From Paenibacillus sp. UNC451MF (GTDB lineage: Bacteria; Bacillota; Bacilli; Paenibacillales; NBRC-103111), in NCBI RefSeq assembly GCF_000686845.1, contig NZ_JMLS01000001.1, positions 310,001 to 374,000 of the forward strand: a stretch of 64,000 nt of DNA, given 5' to 3'. The stretch's first letter is position 1; each line of letters opens with the position of its first letter. The translations under genes were made by a program, and so were the position numbers. The notes below the pieces were generated by a model that saw only the letters and a program-made list of their open reading frames with translations, was not told the DNA's origin and did no database searches. Positions 25,698-34,307 of the stretch are shown here, one piece after another.

Positions 25698-26569
25698 ATC
25701 AAGAAGGACGGGACCTTAACAAGCTTGTATCGCACGACAGCATAACAAGACTGCTGTCCCCACCACCCACCATCGTCGGTAAGCTGATCAAATACGGTGC
25801 CATTGGCCGGATAACGCTCCGCAATCATTTCGCTTATGTTTATGATTTTCTCATACGGTCCATCTTCCTAATCATTATCATGTATATCTTCGTGCAGCTG
25901 TGGAGGGTGACCTATCAGGGAGAGGGCAGCAGCCTAATTGAAGGATACAGCTACGAGCAGATCATTTGGTACATCTTGTTCGCTGAGGCGCTCACTACTG
26001 CGTTTCCGAGCTTGGCTACCCGTGTGGAGGAAGAAGTCAAGAATGGGGATGTCGGATATAAGCTAACGCGACCTTTAAACTACATTGGATATCATTACGT
26101 AGGCTATATAAGCGAGGTAGGCATACGTTTGCTCGTCAATCTATGCGTGGGAGGATTGCTTGGGGTCGCTTTGTTCGGATGGCCTGCCTTCGGTTGGGGT
26201 TGGGCTGGGTTCATCCTGATGTCTGCAGGAGCGATAACCGTTAATTTTTTACTCAATATGGCGCTTGCGCTGAGTGCCTTTTGGGTAGAAGAAACGCGAG
26301 GGCTAGAGTTTGTGTACCACAAGCTCCTATTTACGATTGGCGGGATGCTGATGCCACTCGAGCTGTTCCCTCAAGCACTTCAGAATGCTTGCCGTTGGCT
26401 GCCGTTCCAGACCGTGCTGTATTTTCCGGCAAGAACAGCCGTCCGCTGGGGGGATTCCTCCGTCCTGCCAATGCTGCTGACGCAGGGCATATGGATTGTG
26501 CTGCTGGCAGCGGGAGTCGCTTTAATTTATCGGCAGGGTGTTCGCAAGGTCAATGTTAATGGAGGATAG
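25694..26569 (+). CDS. ABC-2-type exporter membrane subunit 1 (ABC2_membrane_6/DUF990-like)
   Basis: This 291-residue membrane protein has six hydrophobic segments. The motif EEEVKNGDVGYKLTRPLNY after the second helix pair is characteristic of the DUF990-type permeases that come as dissimilar pairs. The N-terminal 45 residues are hydrophilic and longer than usual. It overlaps the ATPase gene by four bases and is followed after 21 bp by the second permease. Together they form an export channel. Confidence 0.85.
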   Translation: MNQEGRDLNKLVSHDSITRLLSPPPTIVGKLIKYGAIGRITLRNHFAYVYDFLIRSIFLIIIMYIFVQLWRVTYQGEGSSLIEGYSYEQIIWYILFAEALTTAFPSLATRVEEEVKNGDVGYKLTRPLNYIGYHYVGYISEVGIRLLVNLCVGGLLGVALFGWPAFGWGWAGFILMSAGAITVNFLLNMALALSAFWVEETRGLEFVYHKLLFTIGGMLMPLELFPQALQNACRWLPFQTVLYFPARTAVRWGDSSVLPMLLTQGIWIVLLAAGVALIYRQGVRKVNVNGG

Positions 26570-26590
26570 AAAAGAAGGAGATTGGACGCT

Positions 26591-27388
26591 ATGATAAACA
26601 AAATGAAAGGGATAGTTCTCTTCATGTGGAGCTGCTGGAAGCTGAATTTAGCGGGAGCGATGGAGTTTCGACTAAGCTTTCTGTTGACTGCGGGCATGAT
26701 GATGGTGAATAACGCTGTCTGGATATTGTTCTGGGGGATATACTTCCAGCGGTTCCAGGTTGTTAACGGCTGGACCTTGCAGGATGTGATGATGATGTGG
26801 GCAGTAAGCTCAGGAGGATTTGGCTTGTCCGCTGTATTGTTCGGTAACGCATATCGGATAGCTTCTTTAGTTGCCGCAGGGCAGCTGGATATTTACTTGT
26901 CACAGCCAAAGCCGGTATTGCTGCATATATTGATCAGCCGGATGTCGGTATCGGCTATAGGGGATATTCTTTTTGCGCTTATCATCTATGCTTTCTTTGG
27001 GAATCTGTCCATGCTCGGAATCGGCAAGTTTGTGCTAGCGCTGCTTGTAGCGATGTTAATATTTATGTTTTTCGTCGTTATTGCACAGTCGCTAGCCTTC
27101 TTTATAGGCAATGCCGAAGGAATAGGGCAGCAGCTATTTAACGGTATGCTTGCTTGCTCTACTTATCCTACAGGCATTTTCAGAGGTGCAGGAAAGCTGA
27201 TCTTGTTCACGATTATACCCGCAGGCTTTATTAGCTACATGCCCATCGGACTACTGCGTTCGATAGAACCTGTGTTTCTACTTCAGGCGCTTGGCGTAGC
27301 GTTTTTTCTGACGATTGGAGGTACGGCTTTCTTTTATTATGGGTTAAAAAGGTACAGCTCCGGTAATATGATGGGGATGAGAATGTAG
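26591..27388 (+). CDS. ABC-2-type exporter membrane subunit 2
   Basis: This protein of about 265 residues starts at ATG 26591, ten bases behind AAGGAG; TTG 26582 abuts the site and is rejected. Six helices and the short motif AAGQLDIYLSQPKPVLLH match the first permease's TRPLNY segment. It is the heterodimer partner of the preceding subunit. The operon ends here or continues into the VanW gene 75 bp on. Confidence 0.87.
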   Translation: MINKMKGIVLFMWSCWKLNLAGAMEFRLSFLLTAGMMMVNNAVWILFWGIYFQRFQVVNGWTLQDVMMMWAVSSGGFGLSAVLFGNAYRIASLVAAGQLDIYLSQPKPVLLHILISRMSVSAIGDILFALIIYAFFGNLSMLGIGKFVLALLVAMLIFMFFVVIAQSLAFFIGNAEGIGQQLFNGMLACSTYPTGIFRGAGKLILFTIIPAGFISYMPIGLLRSIEPVFLLQALGVAFFLTIGGTAFFYYGLKRYSSGNMMGMRM

Positions 27389-27463
27389 CGCAGGTGATAA
27401 TTGACAATTCTGATGGAACTTTTTGGTTGCCCCAGCGTCTCTTTTTGTTAGGAGGGGATATCA

Positions 27464-28288
27464 TTGCCTATACTAGGGACTATTCCAAAGCCTATAGAAC
27501 GGTCGCGCTGGCGTACTTGGCTTGGGATTGCTTATTACCGGCTGCGTCGCCGGTTGGAGTGGATGCGCAGTCGCTCAAGCTACGCATCTACCCAAAGCTC
27601 TACAGAACTTCCTTATGTCATATTTACTCACCGTACCCCATTGCTCCGTCAGCTGAAGGATGTCGATATGAGGCTGCAGCACAATAAGGTTGTAAATTTG
27701 AGAATCGCTGGAGAGCGATTGAATGGAATTGTATTGAAGCCTGGGGAAGCTTGGTCTTACTGGAAGGCTATCGGAAAACCGACGAGGCGAAAGGGTTATC
27801 TGGATGGAATGGTACTTCATAAAGGAAAGGTACGTACTGGTGTAGGGGGAGGTCTATGCCAGCTGTCTAACCTGATTTACTGGCTTTCTTTGCACACTTC
27901 GCTGCAAGTTACGGAGCGTTATCGGCATGGTTATGATGTCTTTCCTGATGCGGGAAGATCACAACCTTTCGGGACAGGGGCTACCTGCTTTTACAATTAT
28001 TTGGATTTGCAGTTGTATAATCCGACGGAAGCTGCCTATCAGCTGCGAGTCTATTTGACGGAGGATGAGCTTGTCGGCGAATGGAGATCGGATCAACCCG
28101 TACGCTACCGCTACGAAATTGTTGAGAAAAAGCACTGGTTTACACAGGAATTATGGGGAGGATATGTACGTCATAATATCATTTTCCGCAATCAATATAA
28201 TACTTCAGGAGAGTGGATAGGTGAGGAATGGATTGCCGAGAATCATGCGCTAATGATGTATGAACCTTGTCTACCATCCGGAAGCTGA
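27464..28288 (+). CDS. VanW-family protein
   Basis: This 274-residue protein starts at TTG 27464, five bases behind a strong AGGAGGGGAT. It has the VanW core: GIVLKPGEAWSYWKAIGKPTRRKGY, then VGGGLCQLSNLIYWL and TCFYNYLDLQLYNPT, in parts. The family occurs in vancomycin-resistance clusters but is widespread in soil Bacillota, and its biochemical role is unknown. A basic N-terminus without signal peptide suggests a cytoplasmic protein. It may share transcription with the exporter genes; no terminator was recognised in the 75-bp gap. Confidence 0.85.
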   Translation: MPILGTIPKPIERSRWRTWLGIAYYRLRRRLEWMRSRSSYASTQSSTELPYVIFTHRTPLLRQLKDVDMRLQHNKVVNLRIAGERLNGIVLKPGEAWSYWKAIGKPTRRKGYLDGMVLHKGKVRTGVGGGLCQLSNLIYWLSLHTSLQVTERYRHGYDVFPDAGRSQPFGTGATCFYNYLDLQLYNPTEAAYQLRVYLTEDELVGEWRSDQPVRYRYEIVEKKHWFTQELWGGYVRHNIIFRNQYNTSGEWIGEEWIAENHALMMYEPCLPSGS

Positions 28289-28327
28289 GTATTCCGTCCT
28301 ATCTTTCAAACTTATTGTCAAAAAAAG

Positions 28328-28356
28328 TGTACTTATTTGGCGAAATTAGGTATAAT
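28328..28356 (+). promoter_or_regulatory. Promoter of the CheX-like gene
   Basis: A perfect TATAAT (28351-28356) with a weak -35, TGTACT (28328-28333), 17 bp upstream. Confidence 0.5.
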
Positions 28357-28417
28357 GAGAGGGAATATAGACCTATGGCATTTACGTGATTTTGTCGTAA
28401 AGGGGACCTTTTGTATA

Positions 28418-28876
28418 ATGAAGGCAGAATATATTAATCCTTTTTTGGAATCTGCAAGGATTGTCATCGAGCAAGTTGCCAATATCCGCCCTTCAACCGG
28501 GAATCTTGGGATAAAAGACGTAAAGTTCGTAGAGAACTACATATGGATTCAAATTGGGATGACCGGACAGATGCAGGGCGATATCGTATTTGGACTTCAT
28601 GAAGCGGTTGCTTTGAAAATGGTTTCAGCCATGATGGGCGGCTTTAATGTGACGGAAATGGATGAAATGAGCAGGAGCGCCATCTCGGAGCTCGGCAATA
28701 TGATCAGTGGCAATGCTAGCACCATGTTGTTTAATCAAGGAGTTAAGGTCGATATTACGCCGCCGAAGCTGATGCATTCCGCGAATTCCGCTGGATTTCT
28801 ACCAAAGAAGGCATTGACGATACCACTTATTATGGATGGAATCGGTGAGCTGGATATTCAAGTTTTGATCGTATAA
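28418..28876 (+). CDS. CheX/CheC-like chemotaxis phosphatase domain protein
   Basis: The protein has about 152 residues from ATG 28418, with AAGGGGA twelve bases upstream. It shows the CheX fold pattern: an N-terminal NPFLESARIVIEQVANI helix, GMTGQMQGDIVFGLHEAVALKMVSAMMGG, and ISELGNMISGNASTML. The last contains the E-x2-N pair used for CheY-P hydrolysis. It stands alone, away from chemotaxis genes, with its own promoter and terminator, as is common for CheX in Bacillota. A role in CheY-like signal decay is likely. Confidence 0.85.
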   Translation: MKAEYINPFLESARIVIEQVANIRPSTGNLGIKDVKFVENYIWIQIGMTGQMQGDIVFGLHEAVALKMVSAMMGGFNVTEMDEMSRSAISELGNMISGNASTMLFNQGVKVDITPPKLMHSANSAGFLPKKALTIPLIMDGIGELDIQVLIV

Positions 28877-28905
28877 ATGAAATGCATTACAATACAAAGT
28901 GGAAG

Positions 28906-28937
28906 CATCCTTTTGGGATGTGATCCACTTTTTTTAG
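28906..28937 (+). terminator. Terminator of the CheX-like gene
   Basis: AAAGTGGA-CATCC and GGATG-TCCACTTT form an interrupted stem followed by a run of T. Confidence 0.85.
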
Positions 28938-29026
28938 TTGAATGGAATATAGATCGAAAGCAGAGCGCAAAGGTCTTTAATAATAGATCCACGTCCGGCT
29001 ACATGAAGTAATGGGAGGAAAAGTAT

Positions 29027-29800
29027 ATGTTTTTTGGAAAAGTAGCTGTAATAACGGGGGCTTCGAGCGGTATTGGCGCTATTATGGCACAGAAGCTTTC
29101 GGAGAGAGGGGTTACTCCGGTGCTCATGGCTCGTTCGGTAGAAAAGCTGGAGCAAGTTGCGGCTTCCTTGAGAGTTCCCTGCGGTATATTCCAGCTCGAT
29201 GTAACTTCGACAGAACAGGTTAACGAGACGATCCAGAAGGTTATCGATCAATACGGCAGAATTGATATATTAATAAACAATGCGGGCTACGGAGTATTTG
29301 ATAAGTTTATTGATGCTCCACTGGAAGAATTCGAGAGCATGATGGATGTAAATTACATGGGGACTGTTCGCTGCACCAAGGCTGTACTGCCTCACATGCT
29401 GAAAGCGAGCAGCGGACATATTGTTAACATCGCTTCGATGGCAGGCAAGATCGGATCAGCCAAATCTTCAGGTTATTCGGCAACCAAGCATGCGGTGCTT
29501 GGATTTACTAACTGCCTGCGGCAGGAGCTTGTCGATACAGGGGTTTATATGACCGCAATGAATCCTGGGCCGATAGATACTCCATTCTTCGATAGAGCCG
29601 ATCCAACCGGCAACTACGTGAAAAATGTCAAATGGTTCATGCTAAAGCCAGAGCAAGTAGCGGACAAAGTGCTTCGCGCAATTGAGCGGCGTATTCCGGA
29701 GATCGACATGCCCTTCATGGCAGGAGTTGGCGTTAAGCTGTTTCAATTGTTCCCGCGCGCATTCGATAAAGTCGCCTACAAGGTGCTCAATAAGAAGTAA
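29027..29800 (+). CDS. Short-chain dehydrogenase/reductase
   Basis: This 257-residue enzyme starts at ATG 29027 behind GGGAGG. Classical SDR motifs are all present: TGASSGIG for the cofactor, NNAGYG, the Ser in IVNIASMAG, and the catalytic YSATKHA, followed by NPGPIDTPF. An Arg (ARS) after the second strand suggests NADPH. The substrate is unknown. The C-terminal extension (KLFQLFPRAFDKVAYKVL) resembles DltE/YqjQ-like members, which may work on lipids or the cell envelope. Confidence 0.92.
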   Translation: MFFGKVAVITGASSGIGAIMAQKLSERGVTPVLMARSVEKLEQVAASLRVPCGIFQLDVTSTEQVNETIQKVIDQYGRIDILINNAGYGVFDKFIDAPLEEFESMMDVNYMGTVRCTKAVLPHMLKASSGHIVNIASMAGKIGSAKSSGYSATKHAVLGFTNCLRQELVDTGVYMTAMNPGPIDTPFFDRADPTGNYVKNVKWFMLKPEQVADKVLRAIERRIPEIDMPFMAGVGVKLFQLFPRAFDKVAYKVLNKK

Positions 29801-29837
29801 GCTGCCTGTCTGATCGGGACTTCTATTGAGTAAAAAA

Positions 29838-29868
29838 GAGCCTGAGACAGATGTCCCAGGCTCCTTCG
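29838..29868. terminator. Bidirectional terminator between SDR and pentapeptide genes
   Basis: GAGCCTGAGAC (29838-29848) and GTCCCAGGCTC (29853-29863) form a stem with one mismatch. It is flanked by A-rich sequence on the left and T-rich on the right, so it serves both convergent genes. Confidence 0.75.
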
Positions 29869-29873
29869 CATTT

Positions 29874-30392
29874 TTAAGCTTCGGATCCATTCCCATTGAG
29901 CCTGTTGTAAGCCTCGATCAGCTTCAGAACCGGGATGCCGTCGATCGTCATTCCTTCCATGGAGCAGCCAGTGATGTTCACTCCGTCTAAGGTGCAATCG
30001 GTTATGCTGCTGCCGTGGAGATCGCAGTTCTCAAAGCGAAGCGGGCGCTGTTGCTCACCCTCTACATAGCCCGGGTGGTCCACTGGGGGGAGACCGATGT
30101 TATGAATGTAAGCTCCGCCAAGCTGAGCACCGTCAATCTCCAGGTCACTTAAGTTAGCATCGTTAATGCGGGTACCGCTTAAGTTGACATCTGTAAAGCG
30201 GAGACCTCTTAAATCACCGCATTGAAAAGATGAATCCGGCATGGATATATTCCGGAAGGTTACTTGTTCACCGCGGCCGTTGATGAACTCCGACCCCGAG
30301 AAGTTAGATTGGTGCAGTTGGATTTGCTGGATTGGTTCTGTTTTGTCTTTGATTTCGATTTGTTCGCTTTGACGCCCTTGGAATAATGGCAT
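29874..30392 (-). CDS. Pentapeptide-repeat-like protein
   Basis: This protein of about 172 residues starts at ATG 30392, as GCGGTGA upstream favours it over TTG 30398. From about residue 30 it shows A(D/N)LxX-type five-residue repeats: SNFSG, VTFRN, SSFQC, LRFTD, VNLSG, INDAN, and again near the end (CDLHG, CTLDG, CSMEG). These build a right-handed square helix. A non-repeat insert with PPVDHPGYVEG interrupts the helix. The function is unknown; some relatives mimic DNA to bind gyrase, but nothing here shows that. Confidence 0.8.
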   Translation of the reverse strand: MPLFQGRQSEQIEIKDKTEPIQQIQLHQSNFSGSEFINGRGEQVTFRNISMPDSSFQCGDLRGLRFTDVNLSGTRINDANLSDLEIDGAQLGGAYIHNIGLPPVDHPGYVEGEQQRPLRFENCDLHGSSITDCTLDGVNITGCSMEGMTIDGIPVLKLIEAYNRLNGNGSEA

Positions 30393-30576
30393 TCTCAATT
30401 CACCGCTTTCATTAGAATGAATGGATGAGTGGATATTAATTCCACCTGCATTATAGACGCTTGGAACGATCCGTTTCTGACATGGACTTGGTTTAAAGTG
30501 TAATAATAGAAAAAAGACAGGAATACAAAGCTTCCGGTCTTAACATGAAGTAGATTTGAAGGAGAGCATTAGAGAG

Positions 30577-30840
30577 TTATTCCTGCTCCATATTTTTATT
30601 GCGTTCCTTCAATTGCAAGTTTAAGTCTCGAATTTCTTCGAAAAGCGCACGAACGGCAGCTTTTCCTTCTGGATGCGATTGGTTCCAGTGGCTTGTCAAT
30701 GCGGGCATCGATCTGTGAATATGATTGTAAATGGACCAAGCCTTTATTTTTTCCACCATTTCAGGAGAGGAACTGCCTGTCACAAGCTCGGCGAATTTAT
30801 CAATCAATGCATCGAGTTCGCTTTGAAATTGGGGATTCAT
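30577..30840 (-). CDS. Small conserved-type hypothetical protein
   Basis: This 87-residue protein starts at ATG 30840 behind AAAGGTGGAG. It appears wholly alpha-helical with charged residues and no membrane segment (SELDALIDKFAELVTG at the start, LFEEIRDLNLQLKER near the end, the latter coiled-coil-like). I do not recognise a family. The clear ribosome site and coding-like composition support a real gene. Confidence 0.65.
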   Translation of the reverse strand: MNPQFQSELDALIDKFAELVTGSSSPEMVEKIKAWSIYNHIHRSMPALTSHWNQSHPEGKAAVRALFEEIRDLNLQLKERNKNMEQE

Positions 30841-30973
30841 AGAAGCTCCACCTTTCAGAACATAATAATATGACTTATTGTAACCATAGTTAGTCTAGCG
30901 CACGAACGCATTTCTGTCAAAATAAGGGTCGACTCTAAATAAAAGATAATACGGGAAGGAGCGTGCAGGAGCT

Positions 30974-31957
30974 ATGACTCATCTGAGTTCACTGGATGAA
31001 CGGGAACAACGATTATGTAAGGATACGTCTTTACTTACACAAACAAGCATAGTATGGACTAGGGAAGCGGGAGAGGCAGAGAGAGAGGCAGACGGCGGAA
31101 ATTCGGTTCAGCCCGATTTGCTAATGGAAGAGGACAGGCAGCAGGTCCCTCCGAATGGCTCTCTGTTAGAGAGAGAACCACTACGAAGCCGATACAAAGG
31201 AATTTTGCTTTATCGACTCACTTATATCAGCGAAGGATTGCAGGTAAAAGGATACTTAGCTGTCCCGGAGGCGAACGCTGCATCGGCTTCCTACCCTGGG
31301 CTTATCTACTGCCGAGGCGGTATTCGTAAAGTAGGCATGGTTCGGAAACGTCGTATTATGTCTATGGCGAAGCGAGGCTACGCCGTGTTTGCACCTTTCT
31401 ACCGGGGAAATGAAGGGGGCGAGGGACGGGAGGACTTTGGCGGGGAAGACCGCTTCGATGTGTTTCACGCTATTACGCTTGTACAATCTTTGCCGGAGGT
31501 AAAACCGGGAAAGGTTCCGTTAATCGGATTTTCCCGTGGAGCCTTGATGGCTATGCAAGCTGCGAGGCATTGCGATCAGGCGGGGCCAGTTGTCGTCTGG
31601 GGCGGTGTCAGCGATCTGCTCGAGACTTACGAGGAAAGGGTCGACTTGCGCCGTATGCTGAAGAGGGTCGTAGGACATCCACGGAAGCAGAGCGAAGCGT
31701 ACCAGGCCCGTTCACCGGTATTTTGGCTGGATGAGCTGAACGTTCCGATTCTTATCGTGCATGGAACGGCTGATTCCCAGGTAAGCGTAGCTCAAGCACG
31801 CAAGCTGGCGGAAGGACTGGAGCGGGCAGGCAAGGATTACGCCATGGAACTGTATGAGGGACTTGAGCACCGTTTTCCGCGAGATGCGGACGAGAAGGCT
31901 TTGGACTCGGTGTTTGCTTGGATATCCGGTAAGCTGGATATATCGAGGGAAGCTTGA
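30974..31957 (+). CDS. Alpha/beta hydrolase, prolyl-oligopeptidase-like
   Basis: This 327-residue protein starts at ATG 30974 behind GGGAAGGAGCG. An unusually long, charged and probably disordered N-terminus (about 65 residues) precedes an alpha/beta-hydrolase core. The nucleophile elbow is GFSRG, the acid lies in VHGTADSQV and the catalytic His in EGLEHRF. These are spaced as in S9-type peptidases and dienelactone-like hydrolases. It is cytoplasmic with unknown substrate. Its neighbours do not suggest a pathway. Confidence 0.82.
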   Translation: MTHLSSLDEREQRLCKDTSLLTQTSIVWTREAGEAEREADGGNSVQPDLLMEEDRQQVPPNGSLLEREPLRSRYKGILLYRLTYISEGLQVKGYLAVPEANAASASYPGLIYCRGGIRKVGMVRKRRIMSMAKRGYAVFAPFYRGNEGGEGREDFGGEDRFDVFHAITLVQSLPEVKPGKVPLIGFSRGALMAMQAARHCDQAGPVVVWGGVSDLLETYEERVDLRRMLKRVVGHPRKQSEAYQARSPVFWLDELNVPILIVHGTADSQVSVAQARKLAEGLERAGKDYAMELYEGLEHRFPRDADEKALDSVFAWISGKLDISREA

Positions 31958-32004
31958 TGTTCCTTCTATCCATTGGTATGATGCTTTTATGAAGGGGGAG
32001 TTCG

Positions 32005-33438
32005 ATGAATAACGGTTTTGCTTCTTTACATATTGAGGATAGTTACGTACGGCGACTGCAGGAAATGGAGATTGTAACGCCATCACCGATCCAGACCGAA
32101 GCTATACCTGTCATCTTGGAGGGCAAGGATGTAGTTGCGCAGTCTCAGACGGGATCAGGCAAAACATTAGCTTACTCGCTGCCGCTGCTGCATAAAATAG
32201 ACAAGTCTTCCAAAGACGTTCAAGCTGTAGTGCTCGTGCCTACGCGCGAATTAGGCGTACAGATCGTGCATACGCTAGAGCAGCTTACCGAGGGAAGCGG
32301 CATCCGTGTTCAATCATTAATCGGGGGGGCTGCTATCAACAGGCAAATCGATCGTCTCAAGCTGCGTCCCCAAGTCGTAGTTGGTACCCCGGGACGTGTA
32401 CTTGAACTGTTGAAGCTGCGCAAGCTTAGTATGCATTATGTTCGCTACATGGTGGTCGACGAGGTCGATCAAGTGTTTGAATTGGGCTCCATGCATGAAG
32501 TGGAGGCGATATTCAAAGGCATGCAGAAGGAACGCCAGGTACTCTTCTTCTCTGCAACGCTGCCGGAACCGGTTCAGGCTGTAATCGACCGCTGGATGAA
32601 CGAGCCTGTATTCGTACAGGTGAACCCTGAACAGCGAACGTCCCAGACATTGGAGCATCTATTCTTTGTCAGTGAGGAACGGGAAAAAATTGATACGCTC
32701 AGACGGATCATTAGACTATATAACCCGCCTGCGGCCATCGTCTTTATTAACGAAACGGATGATGTGGCTGAGGTCGTCAGCAAGCTTCAGTATGCAGGTC
32801 TGTCGATCGAGGCTTTATACGGAGATGCGGGCAAACAGGATCGGGCAAAGGTAATGCAATCATTTCGCAACGGTAAATTCCAGCTGCTCCTGGCTACAGA
32901 TATCGCGGCCAGGGGGCTTGATATCCCTCATGTGACGCATGTCATTAATCTTGATCCTCCAATTGACGCCGATCATTATGTTCATAGGGTTGGACGTACG
33001 GGCAGGATGGGTAAGAAAGGTACGGCTGTTTCCATCATAACGCCGAAGGAACGATTTATTATCAACAAATTTTCCAAATCTCTCGGTATTACAATTGAGG
33101 AAAAAGAGATGGAGTTCGGTAAAGTAATCAATCCGGGAGAGCGCAAAGGCGGAGGCCCAAGAGCAGCAAACCGCACCCGAGTGGAACCGGCAAGACGCGG
33201 TAACAGTGAAGCCAGCGGAGAGGCTCCAACAGGATCCCTGAGAGAGAATACCGCTAGAATTGATGCTCCTAAAGCTAGAACAGCCTCATTGGCGCCAAAG
33301 CCTAAAGCTAAGCCAACAGCTCCCAAGCCAGCCAGCATCGCTGATAAACGAAGAGCAGAACGGGAACGTGAGAAGGCTCGCAAAAATAAAGGAGCACCGC
33401 GTTGGCTTAAAGATAAACAGAATAAACCGAAATCTTAA
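32005..33438 (+). CDS. DEAD-box-family RNA helicase with DEVD motif II
   Basis: This 477-residue helicase starts at ATG 32005 behind AGGGGGAG. Motifs in order are the Q motif PSPIQTEAIP, motif I AQSQTGSGKT (residues 45-54), Ia PTRELG, II with sequence DEVD (152-155) instead of DEAD, III SATL, then ATDIAARGLDIP and HRVGRTGR in domain 2. The tail of about 100 residues is rich in Arg, Lys, Pro and Ala and should bind RNA. Family members remodel ribosome precursors or mRNA, and the layout is close to YfmL-type helicases. The Ala to Val change keeps the catalytic Asp and Glu. Confidence 0.93.
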   Translation: MNNGFASLHIEDSYVRRLQEMEIVTPSPIQTEAIPVILEGKDVVAQSQTGSGKTLAYSLPLLHKIDKSSKDVQAVVLVPTRELGVQIVHTLEQLTEGSGIRVQSLIGGAAINRQIDRLKLRPQVVVGTPGRVLELLKLRKLSMHYVRYMVVDEVDQVFELGSMHEVEAIFKGMQKERQVLFFSATLPEPVQAVIDRWMNEPVFVQVNPEQRTSQTLEHLFFVSEEREKIDTLRRIIRLYNPPAAIVFINETDDVAEVVSKLQYAGLSIEALYGDAGKQDRAKVMQSFRNGKFQLLLATDIAARGLDIPHVTHVINLDPPIDADHYVHRVGRTGRMGKKGTAVSIITPKERFIINKFSKSLGITIEEKEMEFGKVINPGERKGGGPRAANRTRVEPARRGNSEASGEAPTGSLRENTARIDAPKARTASLAPKPKAKPTAPKPASIADKRRAEREREKARKNKGAPRWLKDKQNKPKS

Positions 33439-33490
33439 ACATTGCTGTTAAAGTTGGGTGGGAGTTCAGAGAGGAGCCGCGTAAGAGGTT

Positions 33491-34030
33491 ATGGGGAAGC
33501 TGCTGCGGGGAATGGTGTCGCTAGCTATAATATGTGCTCTGCTGCTTGGCGCAGCCTACTGGTATGTTCAGCCTGCGAAAACGTTGGATTTGAATTACTC
33601 CGAGCTGCAGGTACGGGATAAAGTAACGAATATGCTCACGAGCCGTAAGCTGGAGGTAGAGCTGACCGAACCTGAAGTAAACAGCTTGCTGAAAAAAGCT
33701 CTCGCTGCCCATACCCATCCTAGTACTAATGTGGAGATAACAGGTGCACAGTTTTCTCTGGAAGGCAGCGAGTGGGTTGCCGATGTCAATTTGTTGTACA
33801 AGGGTCAATGGACATTCGGTGCTAAGCTTTACTTCGATATGTCATGGAAAGAGCCTTACCTGAAGGCAACTCACACGGCAACGCGGATCAAGGAAGCTGC
33901 TGTTCCATTAGAATGGTTTCATCTGAATCCTCTGCAAATTCAACTTAACGATTATGTTCCCAAGCCGGCTGCAATACGCGAGATTGCATTTGAGGATCAT
34001 GGTCTGCGCATTGGGTTGAAGCTTAGATAA
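33491..34030 (+). CDS. Membrane-anchored protein, YpmS/DUF2140-like
   Basis: This 179-residue protein has one N-terminal membrane helix (about residues 8-25) and an outward-facing domain. The pattern LTEPEVNSLLKKAL, then beta strands (AQFSLEGSEWVADVNLLYKG) and a closing IAFEDHGLRIGLKL, resembles the YpmS/DUF2140 family by layout. No function is known for that family. It starts at ATG 33491, with AAGAGG close upstream and AGGAG further up. A strong terminator follows. Confidence 0.65.
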   Translation: MGKLLRGMVSLAIICALLLGAAYWYVQPAKTLDLNYSELQVRDKVTNMLTSRKLEVELTEPEVNSLLKKALAAHTHPSTNVEITGAQFSLEGSEWVADVNLLYKGQWTFGAKLYFDMSWKEPYLKATHTATRIKEAAVPLEWFHLNPLQIQLNDYVPKPAAIREIAFEDHGLRIGLKLR

Positions 34031-34066
34031 CGATAGCTTATTATTCTTGCAATAATGAAAATGAAT

Positions 34067-34122
34067 ACCGGATAAAACAGACGAGGCCATATTGCCCCGT
34101 CTGTTTATGTCCGGTTTTTTTT
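34067..34122 (+). terminator. Long two-part terminator hairpin
   Basis: The outer stem ACCGGA (34067-34072) / TCCGGT (34110-34115) encloses an inner stem AAACAGACG (34075-34083) / CGTCTGTTT (34098-34106), and is followed by seven or more T. Confidence 0.9.
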
Positions 34123-34307
34123 GACTTGAAGGAATTGGGAATAAAAAAGCGAATGTATATTCGTGAAATGGATTGTTTATCAATAATGGATGTTGGGGGT
34201 GCGGTGTTTTTGAAGGTGTTACTATCCCCTATTATCAAAATGACGACTTTGGCTGGGGGCATAATGTTATGATCCTTTCGGCAACCTGTGGTGAGCTATT
34301 CAAATGA

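Noticed and set aside
34186-34272. 28-residue hydrophobic peptide frame
   Set aside because: No clear ribosome site before ATG 34186 and no matching antisense RNA or toxin pattern; mentioned only within the AT-rich island finding.
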